This document shows, one piece after another, positions 42,034-51,095 of a DNA stretch of 64,000 nucleotides. The DNA comes from DATFVA01 sp963771705. Its GTDB lineage: Bacteria; Bacteroidota; Ignavibacteria; Ignavibacteriales; Ignavibacteriaceae. Every line of letters begins with the position of its first letter. The first letter of the stretch is position 1. The DNA lies in contig CAVYUP010000014.1 of the NCBI GenBank assembly GCA_963771705.1, forward strand, positions 186,001 to 250,000. Reading direction: 5' to 3'. Under the pieces are notes generated by a model that saw nothing but the letters and a program-made list of their open reading frames with translations, was not told where the DNA came from and did not search any database. The position numbers and the translations under genes are program-made.

Positions 42034-42646
42034 GAGAGAACAGGTTATAAGGTATCTGGACAGTCAGATGAATGAGGAGGAAAAGCTTCATTTTGAAAAA
42101 ATGCTGGCCGGGGACAGGGAGCTGAAGAAAGAGACTGAGAGGATAAGGAATCTGCTTCTGGATACAAAGACAGACGCCGAACCGGAAGCGGATGAATCTT
42201 ACTTCATTAATATGCTGCCTGAATTCCATTCACGCCAGAGTAAAAAGAAGAAGTTCAGCTTTGCAAAGCTTGCATACTCGCTTTCGACCGCCGCTGCGAT
42301 AGTGCTGATAGTATTCATCTTATTCAAACCGGGGAACAGTGTTAATTACACGAACCTTGCCGACCTGAGCAAGAGTTTAACAGAAAATGAAATTGATGAG
42401 ACGCTGAGTCAGTACGAGGGCGATTATACGCTGAGCGACCTGGCCGGATCAGCGACGGCAAAAACCGATTCGCTTGTAAGCAATATAGTAGCGGACGAAC
42501 TTGACCTGACACCCTCGGCTAAAAGCGACGTTGCAGACAGATATCTGAATACAGACGAACTTATAAGTTCTCTTGATGAATCCCAGGCAAATGAGTTATA
42601 TTCACAATTAATAAATGAAGATATTATTAAGGAAAAGAAACAATGA
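42026..42646 (+). CDS. Putative membrane anti-sigma factor
   Basis: A 206-residue protein with one membrane segment (residues 81-100). The N-terminal cytosolic part (YLDSQMNEEEKLHFEKMLAGDRELKKE, then acidic 47-56) resembles the helical sigma-binding domain of ECF anti-sigma factors, but it lacks the zinc HxxxCxxC motif. The C-terminal 105 residues face the periplasm and are rich in acidic and polar residues with no known motif. It overlaps the sigma gene by 8 bases and the Spy-like gene by 4 bases. The role is inferred from position and topology. Confidence 0.75.
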   Translation: MNRREQVIRYLDSQMNEEEKLHFEKMLAGDRELKKETERIRNLLLDTKTDAEPEADESYFINMLPEFHSRQSKKKKFSFAKLAYSLSTAAAIVLIVFILFKPGNSVNYTNLADLSKSLTENEIDETLSQYEGDYTLSDLAGSATAKTDSLVSNIVADELDLTPSAKSDVADRYLNTDELISSLDESQANELYSQLINEDIIKEKKQ

Positions 42647-43110
42647 AAAAGGCCATTTTTCTTTTATTCATTTTAATTATGATTCCGGTAATTGTTTCAG
42701 CGCAGGGGAGGAGGGACCATAAGGGTCCCAGGGAGAAGATAGAGCAGCTGGAGAAGATTAAGCTAATAGAGACACTGGATATGGATGAGCAGACAACTTT
42801 GAAATTTTTTGCCAGAAGGAACGAATCGCGCGGGAGGATTGATAATCTTAACGATTCCCTTGATACCATCACAGATAATCTGGAAGCAAAGTTCTCAAAA
42901 GGAGACCAGTCGGGCTACAAAGACCTGATAAACAGCTACCTGGCGATACAGAAACAAATTGCCTCAGAGCACACCCAGTTTATTAACTCACTATACGATA
43001 TTCTTACAAATGAGCAGGTTGCGAAGCTGATTGTATTCGAAAAGAAGTTCCGGGAAGAAATAAGGCATCTGTTACTGAGGGGACGGCAGCCACCGCCGGA
43101 GATGCAGTAG
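42643..43110 (+). CDS. Spy/CpxP-like periplasmic helical protein
   Basis: A 155-residue protein with a signal peptide (1-20, VIVSAQ). The mature protein is mainly long amphipathic helices, with LDMDEQTTLKF (LT-like motif region) and FARRNESRGRIDNLNDSLDTI, then LYDILTNEQVAKLIVFEKKF, which resembles the second LTxxQ. It is very likely a Spy-type stress protein. Overlap of 4 bases with the anti-sigma gene puts it in the sigma operon, so its level may report on the sigma factor. It resembles the divergently encoded Spy-like protein at 40842 in design rather than in detail. Confidence 0.7.
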   Translation: MKKAIFLLFILIMIPVIVSAQGRRDHKGPREKIEQLEKIKLIETLDMDEQTTLKFFARRNESRGRIDNLNDSLDTITDNLEAKFSKGDQSGYKDLINSYLAIQKQIASEHTQFINSLYDILTNEQVAKLIVFEKKFREEIRHLLLRGRQPPPEMQ

Positions 43111-43219
43111 GGAACAAATCACAGCCTGAATTGTAAACAAAAAGTAAGTTAAAGAAAAAAATTACGCCGGTTAGGGTTGATTTTCTTAATAATCAGATAT
43201 ATCTTTTCCACCGAAATTT

Positions 43220-43303
43220 GCGGAAGTGGTGAAATTGGTATACACGCTATCTTGAGGGGGTAGTGCCTTAATTGGCGTACGGGTTCAAGTCCCGTCTTCC
43301 GCA
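43220..43303 (+). tRNA. tRNA-Leu (GAG)
   Basis: Acceptor strands GCGGAAG (43220-43226) and CTTCCGC (43296-43302) pair exactly; the discriminator is A43303. The anticodon stem CTATC/GGTAG (one G-T pair) holds loop TTGAGGG, anticodon GAG, decoding CUC/CUU leucine codons. The long variable arm (TGCCTTAATTGGCG region) and T-arm GGGTTCAAGTCCC are typical of class II tRNA-Leu. CCA is not encoded. It lies 40 bases before a TPR protein gene. Confidence 0.95.
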
Positions 43304-43343
43304 CTAAAAATTTTAGGATAAATAAAAATAAAGGAAGTTATTT

Positions 43344-44108
43344 ATGAAGACTCCGATCAAAGTCTTATCAGGACTGCTTTTGGCTTTTCTGATTACCGCT
43401 TCTGCACTTGCCCAGGATATGAAACCCGAAGCCGGCAAGCTTTACAATGATGGCAACCAGAAGCTGAAAGCAGGCAACTATTCGGGCGCCATAGAGAGTT
43501 ACGACCAGGCCCTGGCAATAGAAAAAGATTACAGGACCTATTACCAGAAAGGCATCGCACTTAAAAAGCTTAATAAGCTGGATGACGCAAAAGAAGCTTT
43601 TGAAAACAGTCTAAAACAGAAAAGTGATTTTGAAGCGGCTTACAATGCCCTTGGCGGAGTATACTTCTCGATGGGTAACTATGAAAAAGCCGTAGAGAAT
43701 TTTGAGAATGTGTTAAAGTCATCTACCAGCGATAATGTTAAATCTGCTGTTAAGAAAAACCTTTCAATTGCATACGCCAAGATGGGAAACACCGCAATGA
43801 CGGAAGGTAATTCGAAACAAGCAATTGATTACCTGCAGAAAGCAGTAGACAATTATAACTATGACGCAGCTTACCTATCGCTAGCGAAACTTTATTCGGA
43901 ACTGGGCGACTGGGATAAATCGATCTCAGCAGCTGAGAATGCCCTTAAGTATCGCTCTACAGTCGGCAAAGGCGGACCTTATTACTATATGGGCGTATCA
44001 TATAAAGGAAAAGGCGACACGGAGAAAGCTAAAGAAATGTTCAACCAGGCAAAATCTGACGCTACTTACAAGAAAACAGCCGAGTACGAACTTTCTTCAT
44101 TAAAGTAA
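43344..44108 (+). CDS. Periplasmic TPR-repeat protein
   Basis: A 254-residue protein with a signal peptide (1-23, ASALAQ). About five TPR units follow (YNDGNQKLKAGNYSGAIESYDQAL, YYQKGIALKKLNKLDDAKEAF, YNALGGVYFSMGNYEKAVENF and others), each near 34 residues. TPR proteins are scaffolds for protein assembly in the periplasm. No enzymatic motif. It stands alone, bounded by the tRNA-Leu and a terminator at 44133. Specific role unknown. Confidence 0.85.
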   Translation: MKTPIKVLSGLLLAFLITASALAQDMKPEAGKLYNDGNQKLKAGNYSGAIESYDQALAIEKDYRTYYQKGIALKKLNKLDDAKEAFENSLKQKSDFEAAYNALGGVYFSMGNYEKAVENFENVLKSSTSDNVKSAVKKNLSIAYAKMGNTAMTEGNSKQAIDYLQKAVDNYNYDAAYLSLAKLYSELGDWDKSISAAENALKYRSTVGKGGPYYYMGVSYKGKGDTEKAKEMFNQAKSDATYKKTAEYELSSLK

Positions 44109-44132
44109 CCGCAGACAGAGAGAAATTACAGA

Positions 44133-44175
44133 GGCTGCCTCAAAAGCTGGAGCGAACTTTTGAGACAGCCTTTTT
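44133..44175 (+). terminator. Intrinsic terminator after the TPR gene
   Basis: GGCTG (44133-44137) and CTCAAAAG (44139-44146) pair with CTTTTGAG (44157-44164) and CAGCC (44166-44170), with one mismatched pair between the two blocks, followed by TTTTTAT. The T-run lies just upstream of the next ATG (44180). Confidence 0.8.
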
Positions 44176-44179
44176 ATTT

Positions 44180-44827
44180 ATGGGAAAAATAACTTCATTC
44201 TTATCATCAGTTGAACCCGGTCGTAAGTTTAACATTACCGCCCTTTCTCTATTAACCGCCTCTGCTGTTCTAAGAAAAGAAAAAGACCTTCGGGAGATCC
44301 TCCTCTTCCTCAAAGAGAAAAAATACAACCGGAAGAAAATTTATGAGGCTCTGCTTCAAACATATCTGTTTGCGGGATTTCCTTCGGCCCTGATATCACT
44401 CCAGATAAGTTCAGAATATTTTAAGACGGATAAATATTCTGCTGAATCACCCGGTGCCGATTGCTTCAGAGAGAGGGGAGAAGCGAACTGCAGAAAAATA
44501 TACGGGGATAAGTATGAAAAGCTTATACGCAATATAAGTTCTTTTTCACCTGAGTTATCCGGCTGGCTTGTTACGGAAGGCTACGGAAAGGTATTCGGGA
44601 GAAAGGGACTCTCACTTATGGAAAGAGAGATCTGCAATATTGCAGTGCTGGCAGCACTTAAATTTGAAAGTCAGCTTTATTCACATATAAACGGCGGGCA
44701 CCGTAACGGTTTGAACTGGAAGGAAATTGAAGAGGCAGTAAGTTCCCTTAATCTGCTTAAGAAAAATGATAGTGTGAAATTCGGATTAAGAGTTCTGAAC
44801 AGCTTCATTAAAAGAAAAGGAGCGTAA
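44180..44827 (+). CDS. Carboxymuconolactone decarboxylase-like protein lacking redox cysteines
   Basis: A 215-residue protein. The core GRKGLSLMEREICNIAVLAALKFESQLYSHINGGHRNGLNWKEIEEAV follows the CMD/AhpD pattern (helix, LAL, H...GA..NG, EEI.E). YLFAGFPSALISLQ around 66-79 is the partner helix. Catalytic CxxC of AhpD is absent, and the CMD histidine position is replaced in part. It starts 5 bases after the terminator's T-run with no clear ribosome site, so expression may be limited. Function unknown, a non-peroxidatic CMD-fold protein is possible. Confidence 0.6.
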   Translation: MGKITSFLSSVEPGRKFNITALSLLTASAVLRKEKDLREILLFLKEKKYNRKKIYEALLQTYLFAGFPSALISLQISSEYFKTDKYSAESPGADCFRERGEANCRKIYGDKYEKLIRNISSFSPELSGWLVTEGYGKVFGRKGLSLMEREICNIAVLAALKFESQLYSHINGGHRNGLNWKEIEEAVSSLNLLKKNDSVKFGLRVLNSFIKRKGA

Positions 44828-44877
44828 GCACTTTGCAGCACCTGGCTCCTTTGAAGATAGTTTAATTTTTATTCAGG

Positions 44878-45441
44878 TTAGAAGAATACAGCCACGTTAA
44901 GGTTAATAATTCCGATTGTGTCTTCACCATTATCTTTACCGAAGAGGTTCAGCATCTGGTACTTAAGACTGACATCAACATCTATAACGAGAAGATTCAG
45001 CATAGCGCCTGCTCCAATTCCAAGTCCCACTCTAGAAACACCCGGTGATGAAAACGAACCTGCCTCGAGATCACCAAAATTATTGAATTCGAGATCGAGT
45101 CCGAGGTAAGGGCTCAAAGGTCCCGGCAGCAGCTCAAGCTCACCGCCAACACCTACGGACAAAATATTCCGCTTTGTATCGGCGCCATCGGGCGTCTGGC
45201 CGCGGAAGAAATGATATTCAATAAAACCTATCGGGGTAATAGGGAACACGGGGATGCTGAGCTTTCCCTTAAGACCAACATGATATTCAGTAGAAAAGCC
45301 TGCTGCATTTTTATAGAAATCGGGCGTCTGAACAGAAGAAAGTCCGCCGCCAACTCCAATTTTGAGTCCCTGCGCGTTTGTTTCCTGAAAACTGAATAAG
45401 GCAACAGCCGCAAACAGAAATAGTATAAAAGATTTTTTCAT
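44878..45441 (-). CDS. Outer-membrane beta-barrel protein
   Basis: A 187-residue protein with a signal peptide (about 1-23, ETNAQ). The mature part consists of alternating strands with Gly-rich turns (IGVGGGLSSVQT, HVGLKGKLSIPVFP, SVGVGGELELLPGPLSPYLGLDLEFNNFG, RVGLGIGAGAMLNLLVIDVDVSLKYQML) and ends in a Phe. It is probably a small 8-stranded OmpA-like or related barrel, without an OmpA domain. Role unknown. Confidence 0.75.
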   Translation of the reverse strand: MKKSFILFLFAAVALFSFQETNAQGLKIGVGGGLSSVQTPDFYKNAAGFSTEYHVGLKGKLSIPVFPITPIGFIEYHFFRGQTPDGADTKRNILSVGVGGELELLPGPLSPYLGLDLEFNNFGDLEAGSFSSPGVSRVGLGIGAGAMLNLLVIDVDVSLKYQMLNLFGKDNGEDTIGIINLNVAVFF

Positions 45442-45664
45442 AGTAATTCCTTATTTATTGTTTAGAATTTTGAAATTATATAGAAAAAACTCGCCATTCT
45501 GAATTATACCGCTCACATTACCCGGTAAATATAACAGGGGCCCCGATCTTTAACAAATATCTTTAAGTGAAATCCTGTATGCTATTTTAAGTATTGACTT
45601 TATAAATGTATAAAAACTATATTGGGCATCAAAACTGAGAATTTATTTTTCAGGGCGGCATCAT

Positions 45665-46486
45665 TTGATTTTACTAGTTGAACCGGGCAATTCCGCAAGT
45701 ATTTACCAATTTATAATGGGATTAGTTCTCGCCCTGCTGATTTCCGTCATTTCCATAAGATTTAAGTTACTGACAGTCAGCGGAGGCGTAGCTGTTTTTA
45801 TTCTGGCTTTTCTGATATTCGGATTCGGGGGCTGGAAATGGACGGCGCCCATCCTTGCATTTTTTATTGCATCAAGTATACTATCAAACCTGAGAGAAAG
45901 AAAAAATCCTATCGTCAGCGAGTACTTTGAGAAACCGGGCTCCAGAGACTTTTACCAGGTTGCCGCAAACGGAGGAATGGGGGGGATACTGGTTATATGC
46001 AGTTATTTCTTCCCTGGTACGGTCTGGTTTCCGGTATACGCAGGAATAGTAGCGTCAGCCTGCGCAGATACATGGGGGACTGAGATCGGCACAATGAGCG
46101 AGCACAAGACATACAACATTCTCAGGTTCAGAGCAGTTGAGCAGGGCGCATCGGGAGGCGTATCAATTGCAGGACTGGCAGGTTCTTTATCGGGCGCATT
46201 TTTTATTTCACTGATATCCGTTTTATGGATTGATATAAATCAGATTGATTTTATATTATTGATCACAATTGCAGGATTCTCCGCGGGGATCTTCGACTCA
46301 ATTATGGGCGCACTTTTCCAGGCCCAGTACAAATGTTCTGAGTGTTCACGGATACTTGACGGGAAAACACACTGCGGAGTATCTGCCGTGAAGTACAGGG
46401 GAATTAGTTTTATTAATAATGATTTTGTAAATCTTGCAGCCGGGATATTCGGCGGCATTATTGTATTTTCTTTAACCCGGGTATAA
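45665..46486 (+). CDS. DUF92 family membrane protein
   Basis: A 273-residue inner-membrane protein with about seven hydrophobic segments. The start is TTG, chosen because the earliest ATG in frame would remove the first membrane segment; GGGCGGCAT lies upstream. ACADTWGTEIG (residues 137-147) is a hallmark of the DUF92/TMEM19 family, some of whose members are phytol- or prenol-related kinases in plants, and SECSRILDGKTHCG contains a Cys pair. A lipid-alcohol kinase role is a possibility only. It precedes the giant TPR gene by 9 bases. Confidence 0.75.
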   Translation: MILLVEPGNSASIYQFIMGLVLALLISVISIRFKLLTVSGGVAVFILAFLIFGFGGWKWTAPILAFFIASSILSNLRERKNPIVSEYFEKPGSRDFYQVAANGGMGGILVICSYFFPGTVWFPVYAGIVASACADTWGTEIGTMSEHKTYNILRFRAVEQGASGGVSIAGLAGSLSGAFFISLISVLWIDINQIDFILLITIAGFSAGIFDSIMGALFQAQYKCSECSRILDGKTHCGVSAVKYRGISFINNDFVNLAAGIFGGIIVFSLTRV

Positions 46487-46495
46487 AATAACTGA

Positions 46496-49468
46496 ATGAA
46501 GAAACTTACTTTCTTACTGATAATTTTAACCGCAGCCTGTGCATGGTCCCAGACAACAGCTGATAAATACGACCGGGCAATGGCCGCGTATGATAACCAG
46601 CAGTATTCCACCGCCGTAAGACTTTTTGATGATTTCTTTACGGAATACAATTTAACCGATGAGCAGTTCGCGGCGGCAAAATACTATTATTCGGACGCGC
46701 TGCTTAGTCTTGGCGAGAACAATGCAGCGGCCGCAGGTTTTGAGTTCATAGTTAACAATTTCGACTGGTCCGCATTCAGATACAAAGCCTTATATAAGCT
46801 GGGGCTTATATACTTCGAGGAAGAGAAGTATGATGAAAGCAGGAAGAACCTTAAACAGCTCCTTGATGAATATCCCGAAACCGAACATACAGGATCTGCC
46901 CTTTACTGGATAGGAGAATCATACACGAAGCAGAACAGGCTTCAGGATGCCATTTCATTTCTGGAAGAAGCGGTAAACAAGAAGAGAAACAACAAGTACA
47001 TCGATTACACGATTTATACACTGGCCAGCGCTTATGAAAAAACAGGGAATTACGAAAAGGCCGTTCATTACTATGATCAGCTGTTATCGTACCATGGTGA
47101 TAGTCCCCTAGCGCTATCGGCACAGATAAGAATAGGCATCTGCTACTTCAAATTAAAAGATTACCAGTCATCTATCCTTGAGCTGAACAATCCCTCGCTT
47201 ACGAGTCTTCCCTCTGACATATATGCTGAAAGTCTTTACCTGCTTGCCAATTCATATTACAGAGTTCAGCAGTATGGTGATGCAGAGAGATCGTACAGTG
47301 CGGTTATACAAGGCTTCCCGTCGTCGGATGTTTTCAGGGAATCGAAGTACGGGCTGGCGTGGTGCTACTTTCAGCAGAAGAAGTACAACGAGGCGTATTC
47401 CTCTTTTAATTCGCTTTCTTCGGATGGAAGTGATTCCATAGCGGTAAAATCATTTTACTGGAAGGCAGAGGCGAAGAGATATGCGGGGAAAGTTGATGAG
47501 GCCTTCAGCTTATACAAAGAATTCTTAAAGAAGTATCCGCAGAGCCGGCTCGCCGAGGATGCCAGGTATCAGCTTGGGGGATATTACTTTGAAAACAGGG
47601 ACTACATAAATTCCGAAAGTTACCTTAACGCAGCTTCCAAATCCGATATTCCCGGTGTAAGGGCAAGATCGCTAACGATGCTGGGGGAAGTAGCGCTAAA
47701 CAAAAAAGATTATGAAGCAGCGGTAAATCATTTTAAGGACGCGATTGATGTTATAGACGTTAAAGCGGAGATAACCAACAGGGCGAAGCTGGGACTAGGA
47801 ACAACCTACTATTACCAGGGGAAATACAACGATGCCGTAGATTACCTTAAACTTCTCGACGAACCGGGAAACGGCGTTGAAAACGATAAGATAAATTTCT
47901 ACCTGGCTGAAAGTTATTACGCCCTGGGGAAGTACGGTGACGCGCTTAAATCATACAATAAGATAAGCTCTGAGGACACGCTGCTGGCGGGGCAGGCATT
48001 ATACGGAAAAGCCTATTGCTACTTCAACTTAAATAATTTCGGAAGCTCAGCGGAGCTGTTCTCCGATTTCATTAAAAAGTATCCCGAGAACAAGAGAGCA
48101 GTAGACGCCAAACTAAGGCTGGCCGACAGCTACTACGGAACTAAGAATTATGCTGCGGCGAGCAGGATCTATAAGGATCTGTTTGCAGGAGGATCAGCCT
48201 CAATTGATAATCCTTACGGCTACTACCAGTTTGCCCAGGCGCTTTACAAAGCAGGGAACACTGATGACGCGATTAATGAATTCAACAACCTGCAGCAGAA
48301 GTTTCCGCAGTCGGAATTCGCCCAGGGTTCGATGTACACGATAGGGTGGATATATTTCCAGAAAGAAAACTTTAAAGAAGCGATAGCAAAATATCATGAA
48401 CTTATGAATGTGTATCCCTCTTCATCTTTAGTTCCGCTGGCATGGTACTCGATAGGCGATTCATATTTCAACCAGGCAAAGTATGATTCGGCAGTAGTAA
48501 ACTATGAAAAAGTGATTACACTTTATCCGTCATCAGGTTACGTATTTGATGCCGTTAACGGTATACAGTACTGTTATGTTGCCAAGAATCAGCCTGAGAA
48601 AGCTGTTCAGCTGATAGATAATTTCGTTTCTAAAAATCCCGGACTGAGTTTCAGCGATCAGCTTTTTTTCAAAAAGGGAGAGATCTATTACAGCATGCGC
48701 GAGTATGAAAAAGCCGAATTAAGTTATAAAGAATTCGTTTCCGATTATCCCTCCAGCAAGCAAGTTCCAGACGCGTATTACTGGATAGGAAAGAGCGCTC
48801 AGAACCTGGGGCAGAATGAAGAAGCCATATTTAATTACAGGAAGGTTTTCGATTCATATCCAAAGAGTGAAGCGGCCGGAGCCGCGGTACTTGAGATAGG
48901 AACTATTTACAATAATATGCAGGACTATGATTCGGCGATAGACATATATGATAAAGCCCTTAGTAAGATACCGAACTCGCCCAGGATTGCAGAAATACTT
49001 TTTATGAAAGGGGTTACGTACAGTAATAAGAAGGATCCTGATGACGCCTACAAAGTTTTCCAGGACGTAGTGCAGTACTACAGCGGGACAATCTTTGCGG
49101 ACAAGGCGAAAATGGAGCTGGGACTGATAGAGCTTGCTGCAGGAAGATACAGCAACGCCGAGTTTTATTTTAAGAACCTGGCTGAATCACGCTCGGATGA
49201 CATAGGCGCGGAGGCCCAGTATTACCTGGGGACGGCGTTTGCGGAGGAGGGGAATACTGAAGACGCAATTAATTCACTTGAACGCGTGAGGGCAATATTC
49301 TCTGCCTACGATGAATGGCTGACCAAATCATATATGAAGCTCGGCGATATATACACCGAACAGGAAGAATTTGAAAAAGCCAAGGAATACTACCGGTCAG
49401 TTCTTACGAAGCACAAAGGAGACCAGTTCGGTAAAGAAGCACAGACCAAGCTGAGGAAATTGAACTAA
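46496..49468 (+). CDS. Giant periplasmic TPR protein, Tol-system associated
   Basis: A 990-residue protein with a signal peptide (1-18, ACAWSQ). It consists almost entirely of TPR-type repeats, over 20 by eye: examples are ALYWIGESYTKQNRLQDAISFLEEAV, ALAQIRIGIC and AEAQYYLGTAFAEEGNTEDAIN. The style matches the CpoB/YbgF-type tol-pal assembly proteins, much enlarged, and the C-terminal part (SAYDEWLTKSYMKLGDIYTEQEEFEKAKEYYRSVL) is also TPR. It is followed by one-base overlap with a barrel gene and then HU-SPOR, TolQ, TolR and TonB-like genes. It probably coordinates outer-membrane or peptidoglycan assembly. Confidence 0.85.
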   Translation: MKKLTFLLIILTAACAWSQTTADKYDRAMAAYDNQQYSTAVRLFDDFFTEYNLTDEQFAAAKYYYSDALLSLGENNAAAAGFEFIVNNFDWSAFRYKALYKLGLIYFEEEKYDESRKNLKQLLDEYPETEHTGSALYWIGESYTKQNRLQDAISFLEEAVNKKRNNKYIDYTIYTLASAYEKTGNYEKAVHYYDQLLSYHGDSPLALSAQIRIGICYFKLKDYQSSILELNNPSLTSLPSDIYAESLYLLANSYYRVQQYGDAERSYSAVIQGFPSSDVFRESKYGLAWCYFQQKKYNEAYSSFNSLSSDGSDSIAVKSFYWKAEAKRYAGKVDEAFSLYKEFLKKYPQSRLAEDARYQLGGYYFENRDYINSESYLNAASKSDIPGVRARSLTMLGEVALNKKDYEAAVNHFKDAIDVIDVKAEITNRAKLGLGTTYYYQGKYNDAVDYLKLLDEPGNGVENDKINFYLAESYYALGKYGDALKSYNKISSEDTLLAGQALYGKAYCYFNLNNFGSSAELFSDFIKKYPENKRAVDAKLRLADSYYGTKNYAAASRIYKDLFAGGSASIDNPYGYYQFAQALYKAGNTDDAINEFNNLQQKFPQSEFAQGSMYTIGWIYFQKENFKEAIAKYHELMNVYPSSSLVPLAWYSIGDSYFNQAKYDSAVVNYEKVITLYPSSGYVFDAVNGIQYCYVAKNQPEKAVQLIDNFVSKNPGLSFSDQLFFKKGEIYYSMREYEKAELSYKEFVSDYPSSKQVPDAYYWIGKSAQNLGQNEEAIFNYRKVFDSYPKSEAAGAAVLEIGTIYNNMQDYDSAIDIYDKALSKIPNSPRIAEILFMKGVTYSNKKDPDDAYKVFQDVVQYYSGTIFADKAKMELGLIELAAGRYSNAEFYFKNLAESRSDDIGAEAQYYLGTAFAEEGNTEDAINSLERVRAIFSAYDEWLTKSYMKLGDIYTEQEEFEKAKEYYRSVLTKHKGDQFGKEAQTKLRKLN

Positions 49469-51069
49469 TGAAAAAATATATCTTATTCCTTTTTGTATTA
49501 ACTATTTCAGTTTCCGCACAGGAAAACACAAAATCAAGCGGCAATGTTGAGCTGCCTGATTTTATTATTACAGGCAAAGAAGTAGTGTCAGTAGAGCAGG
49601 CAAAGAAAGTACCTCCCGACTTTGTATCTACCATCTCCGGGGATTTTATAATGCCGGCATTTTCACCTGAAGAGCTCGAGCTGAAGGAATTCCCAAGTCC
49701 GATAAAAAATGACCTCACACTTTTCGACTCATTAAACTACCATCACGGATGGCTGGAAGCAGGCCTTGGTTCATATTTCCTTCCAACAGCAAGGCTGGTG
49801 TATTCAAGTCCCTTATCAGGCGGTATGCTTGAAGCGAGGGCCGGAGTGCTTAACCAGAGAGCCCACGTAACTAACAGTGAAAAATACTCACTTAACGGCG
49901 GGGCAACATTATATTATTTTATTGACAGCCAGACCCCGGCGTTCAACGGGATGAAGCTTAAATTAAACGGGGATCTTTCAGTTGACGGATACAAATTATA
50001 CGGGAAATATTACGGAGGGGATACCGCAGAGAAAAGGAACCTGAACAAAGGCAACTTTTCCTTCCTGCTGAATAACCTTTCGAACGAGAACTTCATATAC
50101 GAACTGCAGTTCTCAGATGAGCTCGCGAACCTTGACAATCCCAATTTTTCAGAGAACCTATTAGGCTTCGACGGTTTTGCCAAAACCACCTTCTCGGCGT
50201 TTAATATTAATGTTAACCTGAACTATAAAAGGCAATACATACTGAACGGGCTTCAGGATAATTCAGAGTTCTATTTCGTGCGTGTTCGTCCCACTGTAGG
50301 TTTAACCCTATCGGACATACTTCGTGCAGACTTCGGAATAAGCTATGCGGAGGACGGAGAGCATACATTCAGCGCGCCGTATGCTTCGGCCGCACTTCAC
50401 CTGGAGAAGAATTTAACATTATTCAGCGAGTTTGCACCTACAGCAGACTTTCTTACCGAGAATTATTTTATAAGAATGAATCCATACCTGGATGTAAACA
50501 GCTTTACGAATCTTTTCTTTGAAAAATCCAATGTACTTAAGGCCGTTCTTAAATATGAATACGGAAGATATTTTGAAATAGACGGCGGGATTAAGTTTTA
50601 TACTTCAGATGAGATACCTTATTTCAAGAACGACATAATAAACGGCACCTTCGGGCTTGCCACAACAGGCGGGAACAGTATAGCCGGTTTCATCAACCTT
50701 CTGTTCCACCCGGGACCTTACGGAGTATTTTACGGCACTATGCAGTACGAAAATGCCCAGGACGACGCGGGGATGTTTATTCCTTATTATCCGGAGTGGA
50801 CAGCATCGCTTAATTATAACTATGATTTTCAGATGGGGCTGAGCACAGGAGCATCCTTATATTATGCATCAGAAACTTTTGCGAATTTGACGAATACACA
50901 GACTCTAAATTCTTATATTGATCTCGGGTTAAATTTTTCTTATAAACTAACACCCGGATTTTCAATAACGCTTAAAATGAACAATCTTTTAAATCATGAA
51001 AATTATAATTGGTACAGGTATAAGGATCTTCCATTAAATGTTACAGGTGGAGTTAAATTTACCTGGTAA
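49468..51069 (+). CDS. TonB-receptor-like outer-membrane beta-barrel protein
   Basis: A 533-residue protein with a signal peptide (1-17, SVSAQ). Residues 20-75 include PDFIITGKEV (plug-like strand); the rest is barrel strands, ending in NLLNHENYNWYRYKDLPLNVTGGVKFTW, a typical TonB-dependent-receptor C-terminus with a terminal aromatic. A complete plug domain is not seen, so it may be a reduced receptor. Overlap of one base with the TPR gene indicates one transcript and a shared role with the TPR protein, HU-SPOR and Tol genes. Ligand unknown. Confidence 0.75.
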   Translation: MKKYILFLFVLTISVSAQENTKSSGNVELPDFIITGKEVVSVEQAKKVPPDFVSTISGDFIMPAFSPEELELKEFPSPIKNDLTLFDSLNYHHGWLEAGLGSYFLPTARLVYSSPLSGGMLEARAGVLNQRAHVTNSEKYSLNGGATLYYFIDSQTPAFNGMKLKLNGDLSVDGYKLYGKYYGGDTAEKRNLNKGNFSFLLNNLSNENFIYELQFSDELANLDNPNFSENLLGFDGFAKTTFSAFNINVNLNYKRQYILNGLQDNSEFYFVRVRPTVGLTLSDILRADFGISYAEDGEHTFSAPYASAALHLEKNLTLFSEFAPTADFLTENYFIRMNPYLDVNSFTNLFFEKSNVLKAVLKYEYGRYFEIDGGIKFYTSDEIPYFKNDIINGTFGLATTGGNSIAGFINLLFHPGPYGVFYGTMQYENAQDDAGMFIPYYPEWTASLNYNYDFQMGLSTGASLYYASETFANLTNTQTLNSYIDLGLNFSYKLTPGFSITLKMNNLLNHENYNWYRYKDLPLNVTGGVKFTW

Positions 51070-51095
51070 AATTTTAACAAATAATTACCGGTATA

